NCBI GenBank assembly: GCA_019009955.1 | Contig: CM032231.1 | Location: forward strand, 104,421,501-104,485,500 | Length of the DNA stretch: 64,000 nucleotides | DNA from: Riptortus pedestris | Taxonomy: Eukaryota; Arthropoda; Insecta; Hemiptera; Alydidae | Reading direction: 5' to 3' | Part shown: in pieces, positions 35,832-48,257 of the stretch | Numbering within the stretch: position 1 is the stretch's first letter | Layout of the letters: each line of letters opens with the position of its first letter | The notes under the pieces: model-generated | The model's input: only the letters and a program-made list of their open reading frames with translations | What the model was told of the DNA's origin: nothing | Database searches by the model: none | Position numbers and translations under genes: made by a program

Positions 35832-36033
35832 TACTTCCGTGAAATAGAAAATCTCGATCTTCCAGAAGATGAAGAAAAGTGGGAAGGAAAGTCGAAGGCA
35901 GCTCTCCGCCAGTACGAAATGGTTCTCCTGGAACATTTCAAAGAAGACATGCATATAATGTCAAAAGGAGACAAACCGACCTGGGACTTCTGGTCTTCCG
36001 TCTTCTTCTGCGGTACCATTGTCACAACTATAG
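35832..36033 (+). CDS. K2P potassium channel exon, first pore helix
   Basis: This is an internal exon of a two-pore-domain (TWIK-type) potassium channel, a plasma-membrane leak channel of two subunits each with four membrane segments. The exon starts after a good 3' splice site (pyrimidine-rich, ends TTCCAG at 35831) in phase 0. It encodes a charged, helical extracellular cap region (about 48 residues) and then the first pore helix and filter, WDFWSSVFFCGTIVTTIG. The 5' splice site ATAG/GTGAGC follows 36033, after the first base of the filter glycine (phase 1). A tyrosine- or phenylalanine-glycine pair should open the next exon. TM1 must be in an upstream exon and the second half of the protein downstream; I found neither in the window. 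A piggyBac remnant ends 60 bp before the exon. Confidence 0.85.
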
Positions 36034-37784
36034 GTGAGCAATCCTACTTCCATTTTCTTCAAGTTTCCTTCTACAACGGTGAATTTTATTATTATTTTTA
36101 TGTCATTTAAATTTATTATTTTTGAATTCTTTAACTACCACAAAAAGTTTTATTTCAAAAGGTTTTTCTAAATATACATAATTTAAAAAATTATATATTT
36201 CAAAATAATATAGCATTCAGTTAATAAACAGCTCCTTTTGAACCATTACAGATTATCATATCAGTTCACTTAGATCTTCATTTATGACAGTGTGGGATTT
36301 TATAATAATATTTTCCCACTGACTCTTGGCCCAGAAACGAATTCTTTATTATAAAATTGGTTACATTTATCTATATATATGTTTTTCAGCAGCAGGATTT
36401 ATTAATACTTAATTTTTCCAAATTAATACCTTTACTTCTTTTTTTTTTTTTTTTTTGCTTTGGGCCAACATAAGAAAACCCTTTATAAGGAAGTTTCTAT
36501 ATACCGGCATCATCATTATCTTATATACTTGCCATTTTAGGTGGTAACTAATGGTCGTTCTATTTATAAGCTGCGCTTGGGTGATTGATACCGTGGATAG
36601 AACTCCAGATTCCCATGAGAACCAAGGGAACCTCACCATGGGGGCATTAGTGGATTCCCGTTGCTGTCTGCATGGATCTATTCAACACTATATGCATCAT
36701 AAAGAGCTCAAATCAATATAAATTACACTGGTCTTCAAAAAAAATGTCAAGCTCCGTCACCATTCCTGGCGATTCTTCTGTACAATGACATTCATTGTAT
36801 TACATCATTATTCATACTATTGAACAGTTGAACAAAAAAATATCGCGTAGCGCTTCTCAAACTTAACAAACAGTTTACTTCATTAAATTTACTAAAATAA
36901 ATTAGATTTACTTCATTACATATCATGGCTAATAAGTTAATGATAAACTTTTTTTTTTTTTTTTATCTTTATATGAAATTTGTGATTAAGAAGAAGATTA
37001 GATTTGGATGACGGCCATCCGTCGCATTGAAATACATAAGAGTATTACTAATGAACAAGACCGTCTAATTCTGTACTGCAATTTAGACTAATAATAAACG
37101 GGCAACAATCAATGAATATGACTGTTAAGAATGAAAACTCTTCGCAGAAAAATGATTCACTCATTTAAAAAAGTCACTCCGACTAGTTATTGCTGCATTG
37201 CATTATGACAAGTGGTTACTTAGAAGGTAATCTTTTGACAGCTCCTTCTTATCAATGATAACACTAATACTAATGATCTCAGCTGATCTGCTAGTTCCAA
37301 ACAAAGTGACGTATACGTAGCACTTCACTCCAGACGTTTTAACGTTGGAGATGTCGGGAGTAAAGGATCCCACGTGCTTCTCAATTGAAAAGGACCAGAT
37401 CAGATTCTTCACAGATTTTTTATTAAGCCTTAAACGCTTTTAATGTTTGTACTCGAGTTATCAATTCTTGAAGATTGTTCGAAGTATCTTTTAAATTCAT
37501 TTTCCGGTGTTGTAACACAGGACACGTGGTACGGAAATACGGAAGTTAATTTAATGCTTTTGAGCCATATATTTCAAAAAAGGGGGATAGACAGATGGAT
37601 GGACAAAAATTTCAATTATGATACTTAGGAAGAAGTAATTTATCAACACTGAATATACTGCGAAATATAGGTACATCATAGAGTATTATGAATTTAATTA
37701 TACAAGTAATGACTAGAGTGGATTGTTATATTTCACTAAGGATAGAAACTGGGTAATGGATGGGGTATGTGCCCGATTTTGATG

Positions 37785-37786
<2 letters not shown>
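36034..37786. other. probable intron, no recognised element
   Basis: It follows the 5' splice site of the channel exon. T17 run near 36438-36456 and T15 run near 36950. A 69-codon minus-strand frame at 37203-37412 has no recognised domain. Confidence 0.45.
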
Positions 37787-37821
<35 letters not shown>

Positions 37822-37833
37822 TTATATATTTAT

Positions 37834-37872
<39 letters not shown>
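37787..37872. repeat. (CA)n then (TA)n microsatellite
   Basis: CA dinucleotides at 37790-37818 and TA dinucleotides at 37838-37872. It abuts the left inverted repeat of the next element. Confidence 0.95.
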
Positions 37873-37873
<1 letters not shown>

Positions 37874-37875
<2 letters not shown>

Positions 37876-38880
37876 CCATACTACGATGTAATCACCTGTT
37901 TTACACACCTAATTTGCGGTCCGAAAGCTACACTTCGCCGCCCTAGGGCCGAAAATGAATATTTCGCCCTAGGGCCGCAAAATCAGCTGTTTATTATTTT
38001 AATTCATTCATTTCATTATATTAGTTTGTTTTGCTCGTATTATTGTTTAGTTATTTAGTAATTATGGCTAATAATATATCAGAATTTATAAATAGAAGAG
38101 CAAAAGAAATCATGGCAGATTTGTTACCAGCAAAATCAAAAGATAGGTATGACGAAGTGTATACAAAGTTTTTGAACTGGTTAAAAATGGAAAATGTAAA
38201 ACCTGGAGATGTGAATGATGAAGTTTTCCTCGTATATCTCTCGGTCCTATCAAAGCAAAACAAACCTAGTACTTTATGGAGTAAGTACTCCATGATAAAA
38301 AGTTGTTTAAAAATAAAAGAAAATATTCAACTCTCCCAATTTCCAAAAAGTATTGCTTTTTTGAAACGGCAATCGGTTGGTTATCAGCCAAAAACTACGA
38401 GTAAAAGTGTGAATGTGTCAAACAAAAAACAAGTAATAGAATCTTCAAAGGGTATTATGTTTTCAAACAACCAAAATTGTACTTTTAATATTTTATAAAT
38501 CAAAAATAAACGAACTAACTTTTTTTAGCATTTTGAAATATATCAGTTGTATTAAATGAAAGAAACACACATATGTTCATCTCTCTTTATTAACTTACAT
38601 AATAACATAACGTAAAACAATCCATACATTAAACATTCATCATGCCCCCATAACCACAAGATAACCTTCTAACAAAGAGGTACACTTAACCAAAAGAAAA
38701 TCTTGTTTTTGATTAATGTTATATCGTATTAATATTTATTGTAGTATGGTGAAAAATAGCGTTCGTGCCTCGGGCCAAAGTGCTTTTGCCGGCCCTCGAA
38801 CTTTTCATGACCTCGACTACGTCTCGGTGAAAAAATATCTCGGGCCGGCAAACGCCCACTTTCGGCCCTTGGTACGAAAT
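37874..38880 (+). mobile_element. candidate Crypton-like element with palindromic ends
   Basis: CACCATACTAC at 37874-37884 is matched by GTAGTATGGTG at 38741-38751. The left flank of the ORF holds two CCCTAGGGCCG palindromes (about 37941-37978). On the right, two roughly 33-bp GC-rich arms (38768-38800 and 38838-38870; CGGGCC, GCCGGCCC, AAAGTG words) fold on each other around a loop. The unit carries one small ORF. The precise ends are unclear because the right palindromic module lies outside the 11-bp inverted repeat. Confidence 0.45.
38064..38498 (+). CDS. tyrosine-recombinase-like N-terminal domain protein
   Basis: An intact frame of 144 residues; I take the second methionine (MANNISEF), because the 11 residues before it are hydrophobic and look like chance. 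LLPAKSKDRYDEVYTKFLNWL, then VFLVYLSVLSKQNKPSTLW, then KYSMIKSCLKIKENI resemble the helical SAM-like DNA-binding half of tyrosine recombinases in Crypton-type and related arthropod proteins. The catalytic half (R...H..R...Y) is absent. After SIAFLKRQSVGYQPK the protein runs straight into a short tail ending in CTFNIL. It could be an internally deleted transposon ORF, or a free-standing DNA-binding derivative. No splice sites are needed. Family assignment is from memory of sequence style, not a search. Confidence 0.5.
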   Translation: MANNISEFINRRAKEIMADLLPAKSKDRYDEVYTKFLNWLKMENVKPGDVNDEVFLVYLSVLSKQNKPSTLWSKYSMIKSCLKIKENIQLSQFPKSIAFLKRQSVGYQPKTTSKSVNVSNKKQVIESSKGIMFSNNQNCTFNIL

Positions 38881-40140
38881 ATACTATTAAATACATACAT
38901 ATATATTTATATGTATAAAACTGGGTGCAGGGGATTGAATGGTGATTAAACCTAGAAAATAGTAGAGAAACTTAAACGTACGTTTTAACAGTATTCGTGG
39001 TGGCGAGAGCCACAATTATTGTCTCTTTATATTATGTATCTATCTATTTATTTGTATATAATATGTATGTCCTATTCATCTACTGCCTATGATTGGTAGA
39101 AATTTAAGAAATGATTACAAAACTTTTGTCATGAAGACAGCCTCAAAAGTTAATTTTCTTTGAAATCTGTACCTAATAGCAACCTCTTCCAAATTCAAAC
39201 TAAATTTTCGAAATAGGTTTCTCTTAGTATAGATAATGTTTTCTAACAAATTCGTGTGGGACTATTTTTGCTAAAATTTTGATAAGCGTTTCCGTTTTCT
39301 TTATTTTCATGGCTAATATTAGAAATTAAACTGGATTTTTATTATTAATTAAAGCATGATAAACAATAGTAGCTTATCCGAAATAATGAAGCGCCTTGAG
39401 ATTTCTCGGCACCAATAGCTCTTGTAACATTGTCAATCTACACTTCTAGTGCAACCTTCCCCAAGTTTGCCTGATTTTGACAACCATAATACAGTGCTTT
39501 CTACTTAAAATCGAACATGCTTCATTATTAAATCTAAAATAAATGTTCACTAGTTGTGTCAAATAATTAGGCAGTGGAAAAATAAAAACACAATACTAAT
39601 TATAATAATCAAAGTGAAAAATACCCATTAGTTTAAGCCAAATCAAAACTATCCCTTAGAGAAGACATCTCTCCTACTAGGGGAGTGATCGATATAGCTT
39701 GCTTTCTTGGCGCGCCAGCCTGTCTAAACCATACGAACTACTAAATAACCACATTTCTCAAGGATTATTTAAATAGATTATTGGTTTAAGTGCTTTTTAT
39801 AATATTTCAAATTATCACTCTCATCAAACTCATATTTTCTCAGCATTGTATTTATTAAGTGACGAATGAGGGCCATTACGATTGTTTATTACACAAACAC
39901 CTTTGAGTAGACATTCTGAAAGGTTCTAATTTGATAAAAATGTTTATGTTTATAGGAGGATCTTCTAAATTCTATAAATAAATATAGAACCGGCTGATAT
40001 GAATACTCTCTATTATTATCTCATTCGAATTCTCAGCTGTTAGCATGCCTCGATCTTTTGTAAATAACTTTCCTCAGGACACAATGTCAATCAATTTATA
40101 TTTAAATTGTCCGGAATTTCACATTTTCATTCCTACTAGT
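38881..40140. other. no recognised gene; faint HINE traces
   Basis: A very degraded HINE 5' end may lie at 39066-39172 (minus). Otherwise AT-rich unique sequence. Confidence 0.4.
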
Positions 40141-40562
40141 ATTTTTAGCAGAATTCCCTCAAACGAGATCAGCTATTGCGCTTGTTCTATTGGCTCGATT
40201 TCGAAAGATTTCTTCAAATATCCATCGGTACTAATTACTAGATAAAGAAAATTAGATCTGTTCAAAAAATTATGTATACATATATATAAAACTACATGTC
40301 TTTTGCCGCTCTAGACTTCGCGATTTCGGTTTAATCGTTACCAAACTCGATATATAAGCATTCCAAGCACAACTAAATATCAAATTCGGTAAGGGCTGAA
40401 ATCGGACCAGAGGCAGGGGGCGGGGGATTAGAAAACTGAAAATTCTAAATAACTCCGTTACGATGAGTTAAATCGAAAAATAATATATAATACTGTTCTA
40501 AATTTATTTTTCCGTAAATATTGTTCTATACACTTTTTCTTTATCTTGATTATAAACCGATA
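40141..40562 (+). mobile_element. degenerate HINE
   Basis: The 5' end TTTAGCAGAATTCCC and the AATATCCATCGG block are present, then the CCGCTCTAGACTTCGCG and CGTTACGATGAGTTAAATCG segments. The palindrome is lost and the 3' end is absent. It has been disrupted by the next copy. Confidence 0.6.
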
Positions 40563-41468
40563 TTTTAGCAGATTTTCCTTGAGGAAAATCAGCTATTGAG
40601 TACGACCATGACGCGATATTCAAAATGTTTCTTCAAACGTCCATCGATCCTACCTAGGGTGAAAATGAGTTTCGATCAGAATTGTATATGTATTTGTCTG
40701 TTACCGCTCTTGCGGTCGCAATTATTGTTTGATCTTTGCCAAACTCGATATTCAATCGTTTTATGTAAAAAGAAAGATCAAGTTCGTTAACGCCTGAAAT
40801 CAGACCAGGGGGAGGGGGTGTTTAGAGGGAGAGAATTTTGAAAATTCAAAATATCTCCCTTACTGTACGTCGGATCAAAAACGTGCATAGAATCAATCTT
40901 ATTGCAATTTAAATGTCATATAAATTTATTCTCTATCTTGAATATTAACCGAGATTTTTGCATTTTTTAGTTTTAAGCCTCCAGCAAACCCCCACTTCTG
41001 CTCATGTTGCATAAACAACACTATTTTATATAATAAATCTCATTATTCAAAGCTTAAATACCAAATATTGTTTCCAAGACAACTTTATCATACGAGATAC
41101 ATGCAAATATAATCTGGTGACTCCCCCCTCTCTCTAAGTTCTTGGATTAAAAAAATTTGATTGATTGGGATAAACTTTATTCTGATATATTATAAATTGT
41201 AGTAATAGATTTAGTAAATAGTTTTCAATGAAATTAGCTTGTTATATTCTGATATATGTTTTTCTACCCGGTAAGAGATTGGCAGACCTGTTTGTTTACA
41301 TTTCAGACGCTCGCGAAGTTACTAAAATTGACTGAAAGATTTCTTATTACCCTTTGTATTTATTCACTTAATATTCACTAGCGTTACCAGTATGTAGATT
41401 TATCTATTACTAAATTTCACGAGGGAAAGCTGCTTAGCTGCGCAGCCCTTGCGTGACGAACCTTTTTC
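40563..41468 (+). mobile_element. HINE, long variant without (TA)n
   Basis: 5' end TTTTAGCAGATTTTCC with a degraded palindrome; no TA tract, just GTATATGTATT; central block; long-variant 3' half; then GGGAAAGCTGCTTAG, the hairpin GCGCAGCCCTTGCGT and a T-run at 41464-41468. It shows that the microsatellite is not essential to the family. Confidence 0.75.
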
Positions 41469-42259
41469 GTTTTAGTCCGAGATGAAGGCAATGGCATCTG
41501 GAAAGAGCAAAACGTGAGCGTGATATTTCATACGGATTCTAACAACTCAGTCGATGCCGATTACCACTTGCAAATATTTACTATAACATCCATAAAATGA
41601 TGTAGAACAGGGCTGTATCCTTGCTTCACTCTGATATTCATTTTAAATGGTTTCTGATTCCCGTCCTTATATTCTTATTATGCTTTCAGTATCACAGCAA
41701 GTGGTTTTATGGAATTTAATTCAGTAGGAACGTTCTTGGTTGGGAGAGTTGCCCATATTTCCTTCCCAGATTTCCCATTATATAAGAGAGATGCAAGCTT
41801 TTTTTCCGCGCGTAAGACTTTTTAGCAGATTTTTACGATTTCCATCTTTTAAATCTTGCTCATAGTATCCTTCCCACCAGCTGAGAGGTACATACAGTTC
41901 TAAAGTAACTAAAATCAGTTAATCTTCTCTTTTCTGAATCGATAAGACGAAAGGTTCACTAGGTAACAAGAATTTTTTAAAAAAAAAACAAAGATCACTT
42001 CAAAGATGTAGTCATAAGTGAACTATAAATCATAAATCATAAATTAAGATTCAAAAACACAATTAACAAAAAAAAAAATATCATTCAAATTGAATAACCG
42101 GTAGCATTAAGTAAGCCATGATTTTAAGTGTATTATTATATATTTTTACTGCCCCATATTAGGGGTGATTGACATGAAGTAGATGAATGTGAGTCTCTAA
42201 TTAAGACCATAAATAAATTCGATCATGGGAGGGCACATTATTAATACATAAATAAATCC

Positions 42260-42263
<4 letters not shown>
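41469..42263. other. no recognised gene or repeat
   Basis: Unique sequence with an A-run near 41979. Confidence 0.45.

Positions 42264-42313
<50 letters not shown>
42264..42313. repeat. (TA)n microsatellite
   Basis: Pure TA tract; the Helitron copy starts at its right edge. Confidence 0.95.
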
Positions 42314-42315
<2 letters not shown>

Positions 42316-42318
<3 letters not shown>

Positions 42319-44368
42319 CGCGAATTTTCACGATAACTTTTCGTTTCACCATACACCAGACACCATAACTGCATTCTGCTTCTTTGGTGTATGTTTGTTT
42401 GTTACCTTTTCACGCATAAACGGCTGAACCGAATTTTATGAAACTTGGTATGTATATTACTACTGACCCAACTTAGACTTTAGGCTATATTAATATTCTC
42501 TCAGACGAACAGGAGTGGGGGTTATAGGGGAGGCCTGAAATTAAAAATAGCGATATTTCGTTTCCTATTGGGTTTTTGGTAAATATGAACATAAAAAAAG
42601 TTGTTTATTTTAATATTTAGAGTAACTTTTGTTATATACACTTTTGTCGTATACCGAAGTATAAATGAGTTATAAGCTAAATACTATAGCGGGAGTCATT
42701 AATTTTATTGGGTTCCGAATTAAATAAAACTCGGTATGTTTGTTCATGTTGACGCCTTAATTATCATAAGCCATACCAACATTTCTGGGGACGAGCAGGA
42801 GTGGGGTTTGTAAGGGAGGCCTGAAACAGTAGTGATATTTCGTTTCCTATTGGTTTTTCGACAAACATGCATATGACAAAAGTGTTTATTTTGTTATTTT
42901 CAGTAACTTTTGTTATATTCACTTTTGTCGTACAGAAAAGTATAAACGAGATATACACTAAAATCTAAAGCGGGAGCCAACAATTTTGATGGGCACTAAC
43001 GATTGAACCGAACTTAGCAAAACTCGGTGTGTGAATTAGCATTAATTCTTCCATGATTATAAGCTATATTAAAAATTTTAGGTTCAAAGGGGAGTGGGGA
43101 TTATAAGAGAGGCTGAAATGAAAAACTCGCTTTTTTATTTTCTATTTGTTTTTCGGCAAACGTGTACATAACAAAAGTTGTTTACTTTGTTATTTGGAGT
43201 AAGTTAAGTGTTTGTGTGCATTCACTTTTGTCGTAAAATGAAGTAAACACGGGATATACGCTAAACGGGAGTCAATAATTAAATTAGTACTTATTTAAGG
43301 GGTTTTAATAAATGAATATTATAACAAATGATGTTATGTTTTCGTCTTATAAGATAGTTCAAAGTATGATTCGGATTAGTGAGGTTATAAATCTTCGTCA
43401 CCCCCTCCTCATTTATTAATTTTTCCTAGAAAATAACTTTGTTGTTTATTTCCAATAGAAATACAAACTATACGAGCATTTCCATTGTTTAATTTGTATA
43501 ATGTACCTTGATGTTATTGAAACAAATATGTAATATCATAACAATTAAAGGTTAATGGTAATGTCATTATGACAAAATAAAAAGTCCGTCACGCAGGGGC
43601 TGCGTAAACTAAGCAGATATCCCTCGTGAAGTTTAGTAATAGATAAATATACATACTGCTAACACAACACCGTGAATAAATACAAACGGAAATAAGAAAT
43701 GTTTCATCCAATTTCAATAGCCTGCCGACAGGAAGCGTTAGGCTAGAAATGTAAACAAACGGGTCCCGCCTCACACCGGAAAGAAAAACAATTACTGAAA
43801 TATATCAGAATATAACACATCAATTTTATAGAGAACTATTTACTATATCTAGTACTGTAATTAATAATGAGTCAGAATAATTGTTATCTCAATCAATAAA
43901 ATTTTAGTAGTCCAAAACTTTAAGATGGAGGGGGGGAGTCACCAGTGCATATTTGCATGTATCTCGTATAATAAAGGTCTCTTGAATACAATTTTTGGTA
44001 TTTAAACTTCCAATAATGTGATTTATTATGTATCAGAGTATTGTTTACGTAACATGAGTAGAAGTGGCGGTTTGGTGAAAACTGAAAAATGCAAATATCT
44101 CGGTTAATATTCAAGATAGAGAATAAATGTATATTACAATATTTATAGTAAATTTAATTTGTAATAAGATTAATTCTATATAATTTTTCGATCCGACGTA
44201 TAGTAACGGAGATATTTCGAATCTTCGAAAATCCTCCCCTCTAAACCTCCCCTCCCACTGGTCCGATTTCAGCCGTTAACGAACTTGATCTTTCTTTTTA
44301 CATAAAACGCGTAAATATGAAGTTTGGTAAGGATTAAACAAAAAATGCGACCACTAGAGCGGTAACAG

Positions 44369-44439
<71 letters not shown>

Positions 44440-45174
44440 TATATATATATACAGTTTTGAACGGATCTCATTTTCGTCATCTACTAGGTAGGATCGATGG
44501 ACATTTAAAGAAAAATGTCGAAAATTCCGTCATGAGTACAACCTCAATAGCTGATTTCCCTTAAGGGAAATCTGCTAAAACAATGTGCGTTTAAACTCGA
44601 TATGATATTTTTAAGGTACCACTATTATTTAATTCCATTCAGTAGATAAATTATTAAAATAATGTTTTGAATCAATAATTTAATTAGAAGAATGTTGAGA
44701 AGTCTCCTGCAGGATCGGAAGATGACGAGAGCCTTACCAGTTATGAGTTTACTTATTTCCCGTCTGGCATTACTGGAAGTGATTTCCAGTGAGATTCACT
44801 ATTACAAATATAATCTTACGTGCAAAACTTTGCCTAAACTATATGAGCTCGGATTGGCTTTTGAAAGGAAATATGTTCATTATAGATGATATTTAATTGT
44901 TATAAATGCTACCCATGATTATGGTTTGAATTATTTAAAAACGGTGAGTCAAAAAGTGTAGAGAGATAGATTAGGAACACATTTTCATTTATCTTCCAAT
45001 ACTAAAATTTCTATTCTATTAATCCCCAAAAGTTACCCTTCAGGGTTGGCTATTTCGGAAAATCATTACGTTGTGGAGGGAAGTGTAATTGTAAACATTG
45101 AAGTCTTACTATCAAAATACCATCATTAGTCAATCAGGAATGATTTCCCGGGCATCGCCGGGTACCTTAGCTAG
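42316..45174 (+). mobile_element. non-autonomous Helitron split by a HINE
   Basis: The start TCGCGAATTTTCACG follows the TA tract. The body holds three diverged repeats of the GAGTGGGG(T/A)TTATA...GGCCTGAAA block (near 42511, 42789 and 43091). The 3' end has hairpin CCCGG-GCATCG-CCGGG (45148-45163) and CTAG at 45171-45174 followed by T. The HINE at 43577-44580 is nested in it. A 65-codon frame at 44692-44889 is probably chance. No helicase sequence remains. Confidence 0.65.
43577..44580 (-). mobile_element. full-length HINE, long variant
   Basis: About 1.0 kb. Minus strand: palindrome GATTTCCCTTAAGGGAAATC (44553-44572), (TA)n at 44374-44450, central block, long-variant 3' half, sub-terminal repeat, hairpin and T-run at 43578. 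The copy is younger than the Helitron it interrupts. Confidence 0.85.
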
Positions 45175-45302
45175 TAAATGAATAAATCCATTATCTGAAG
45201 TCCTTTCATATCCATACTTAGGCTATTGGAATAGAAAAAAAGTTGCTCCCTTTTTAATCTCATTAATTACCCCTTAGATCTTTTTACCTTAGTCCGTTAT
45301 TT
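45175..45302. other. spacer between Helitron and (TA)n tract
   Basis: No feature recognised. Confidence 0.4.
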
Positions 45303-45309
45303 TATAGTG

Positions 45310-45314
<5 letters not shown>

Positions 45315-45366
<52 letters not shown>

Positions 45367-45640
45367 CTAACTAGTAGATGACTATTTTTGTTTGATAGTT
45401 ACCAAACTCAATTTTCAAACATTTTATGTAAAATTAAATGTCAAGTTCGTTAATGGCCTTAATCGGACCTGGGGGAGGGAGGATTCCGAAAATTCATAGT
45501 ATCTCCGTTATTACGAGTCAGATAGAAATATTTTATAGGATTAATCGTATTGTAAATGTAATGTTCTACAAATGTTGCATGTACATGTTTTCTCCATTTA
45601 ATGCGTTAAATTTAAACAATGTAAAATCTTGTTTCAGCCA
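45315..45640 (+). mobile_element. HINE central fragment with (TA)n
   Basis: TA tract (45315-45362), then TTTGTTTGATAGTTACCAAACTC and CTCCGTTATTACGAGTCAGAT wording. No termini. Confidence 0.6.
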
Positions 45641-46488
45641 GAAACAGTGCCAAGATATATATTTGAGTGGACAGCAAACATTTTAGGAGAGTTGCAGTTT
45701 AACATTTTCCGGTAAACGAACCTTTCATCTTGTAGTTTATCCAAATTATAGAGTCACAAGTCTATCCCCGTATATTAAAGTGCACTAAAAAAATAATTTT
45801 TTTTTTATTTCAATCAAATTTTTAAATTACAATGTTCACCTCATCATCTATTCATACCTAGTTCTTGTATTATTTTTCGTAATCCCGTTTTATTTAGCGA
45901 GGCATAGAAGGAGCTCTGGAAGTCAGGGCTATGCCGCAATATCATTTTATTAATGTAATAATAATCTGCCCCTCAGAGGAACATAAAAGCCGCCAACCGG
46001 GCAATAAATGACGGAGACATAAAAATGAATGTAATTTATCCAAATTGGCCCTACTGGATATAAAATTTCACTGGCTGTCGAACATAACTCCAACGATAGA
46101 ACCCATTTCCCATGCTACTAACCAATAAACAGCCAAGCGAGTTTAAATTATATTTCTAATTACTTACTTAAAAATTAAAAAAAAAAAATCAAAGATCATC
46201 TCATAACGATGTGTTAATAATCACTCCTTCATGAATTTTAAGATAACGTATTCTTGAGATCGAAATTCTAAGAAAAATGTTCAAACATACATGAATCTTC
46301 AATGAATACCTCTTAAGTTTCCTGGGCTATTCCATAGTTTTTTATTATAATCAATTATATGCAATTACAAAGACATTAATATAAAAATATAAACAAATGA
46401 TCTTAATTGTGAAGTCAGTAACAAAGGAAGTTTTAGGATACTGACTCACTCCATGTATTTGAAGGATTCCCATAGTATCATCATGAGA
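45641..46488. other. unclassified; a low-repeat block at 45890-46130
   Basis: The 45890-46130 stretch has balanced composition and no repeats. It could be constrained non-coding sequence. No open frame of note. Confidence 0.35.
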
Positions 46489-47027
46489 TAAGAAGTCCGT
46501 CACGAAGGGGTTGCGTAAACTACTTAAGCCGATTTCCAACGTGCGTTACGTATTTGCATTTACCGCAAAACGTAAAAATTCAATCAGAACAATATTTGGT
46601 ATTTAGGCTACAAATATAACAGCTTATTGTTAATACGACATGAGTAGGAGTGGGGCTATACTGAAGGTCGAAAACTAAAAAATTCAAATATCCCTGTTAA
46701 TAATCAATATAGAGAAAACATGTAAGTACATACAAGATTTATAGAACATTACATTAAAAAATTAATCCTGTACAATTTTTCTATCTGACGCATAATAAAA
46801 GAGATATTTTGAATTTCCGAAATCCCCCCATAAACTCCTTCTCCCCCGGTCTGAATAAGTACTTGACCTATATTTTTAAATAACCGGTTAAACATTGACT
46901 TTGGTGACGATTAAACCAAAATGGTCATCTACTAGGTGGGATTGGTGGAGATATGAAGAAATGTTTCGAAAATCGTGTAATGAGTACAACCTACATACTG
47001 ATTTCTTTTAAGGGGAATCTGCTAAAA
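46489..47027 (-). mobile_element. HINE without (TA)n
   Basis: Minus strand: degraded 5' palindrome (46998-47022), no TA tract, central block, then a 3' end with altered hairpin (46496-46530). Confidence 0.7.
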
Positions 47028-47043
47028 TAATGTAATACTCATA

Positions 47044-47594
47044 AAACGCCCGTCACGCAGGGGCTGCGTAAACTAAGTACATTTCCCACATGAAGTTATA
47101 CGATAGATAAATATCCATACGAGAACCGAACAGTTACGGAAACGGCCGAACTAGCTTTTGGTGGAACCTTAGCCGATCTCATCACGTTAATATTCAAGAT
47201 AGAGAATAAATGTATATAACAATATCTATAGTAAATTCAATTTACAATACGATTGGTTCTATACTATTGTTCGATCCGACGTATATAATCGGAGATATTT
47301 CGAATTTTCGAAACCTCCCCCCTCCCTTTGGTCCGATTTTAGCCGTTAACGAAGTTGATCTTTCTTTTTACTTTTTACATATAGCGAATAAATACCGAGT
47401 TTGGTGACGATTAAACAAAAATTGCGACTGCTAGAGTGTTAATAGACAAATATATATATATATATAGTTTTGAACCGACCTCATTTTCGTCATTCCCTGG
47501 GTAGGATAGGTGGACATTTGAAGAAATTTTTCGAAAATTGCGTCATGAGTACGACCTCAATAGCTGATTTCCCTTGAGGGAAATCTGCTAAAAA
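47044..47594 (-). mobile_element. near full-length HINE, short (TA)n
   Basis: Minus strand: palindrome with one mismatch (47566-47585), (TA)8 at 47451-47466, central block, and the hairpin end at 47047-47080. The sub-terminal repeat is mutated. Confidence 0.75.
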
Positions 47595-48119
47595 TGATAC
47601 TGGGGCAGATACAATTAGAGTCTTTGTACAAGTAGTAGAATGAGGGACATATTGAGTCCATCGTAAAAGAGAAAGGCTTAGAGATGTCTCTGATGTTCGG
47701 CCAGCAGAGGGCGCCAAACCGGCCTACTGAGTTATATTTATATCTGACATGTCGGCTTTAACCATGTTTACTTCAAGTTTCGTCTCATTTTTCTCAAATA
47801 CTCATTTACAAGGATGGTAATTTGTCAAAATTGACGTTTAGAATAATGCTTCGACACGCTGGGCCGGGATGTAGCAGCGTTTGATAAGAATGGCGTTGTT
47901 TTGCACAAGAATGTAGCTTGTGATATATCGGACTCTCAAAACTAAAGATTTTATTCGTTAATGGTTTTAATCGGACCATGAAGGACGGAGCAAAAGTTCG
48001 AAATATCTGTAATTGTGAGACGGATCGTTAATTGTTATATGCTATATCCAGTTTAACTTCGTACAATTGTTGCTCTATAAACATTTTTGCTACCTCCGAT
48101 ATTAATTGAGTTACATATA
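47595..48119. other. no recognised gene; diverged HINE wording
   Basis: A weak similarity to the HINE central block occurs at about 47940-48110. Otherwise unique. Confidence 0.4.
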
Positions 48120-48257
48120 TATTAACAGATTTCCCTTAGGGGAAATCAGTTATTGAGGTCGTACTCATGATGCGATTTTCGACAAATTTCTTCAAATGTC
48201 CATCGATCCCAGCCACGAGATGACCAAAATGAGGTTCGTTCAAAATTATACATATAT
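48120..48257 (+). mobile_element. HINE 5'-end fragment
   Basis: AGATTTCCCTTAGGGGAAATC, then the ACTCATGATGCGATTTTCG and TCCATCGATCCCAGC blocks; interrupted by the composite repeat. Confidence 0.65.

Noticed and set aside
35702..36025. 107-codon minus-strand frame opposite the channel exon
   Set aside because: It is the antisense shadow of the exon; the plus strand has the pore motif and both splice sites.
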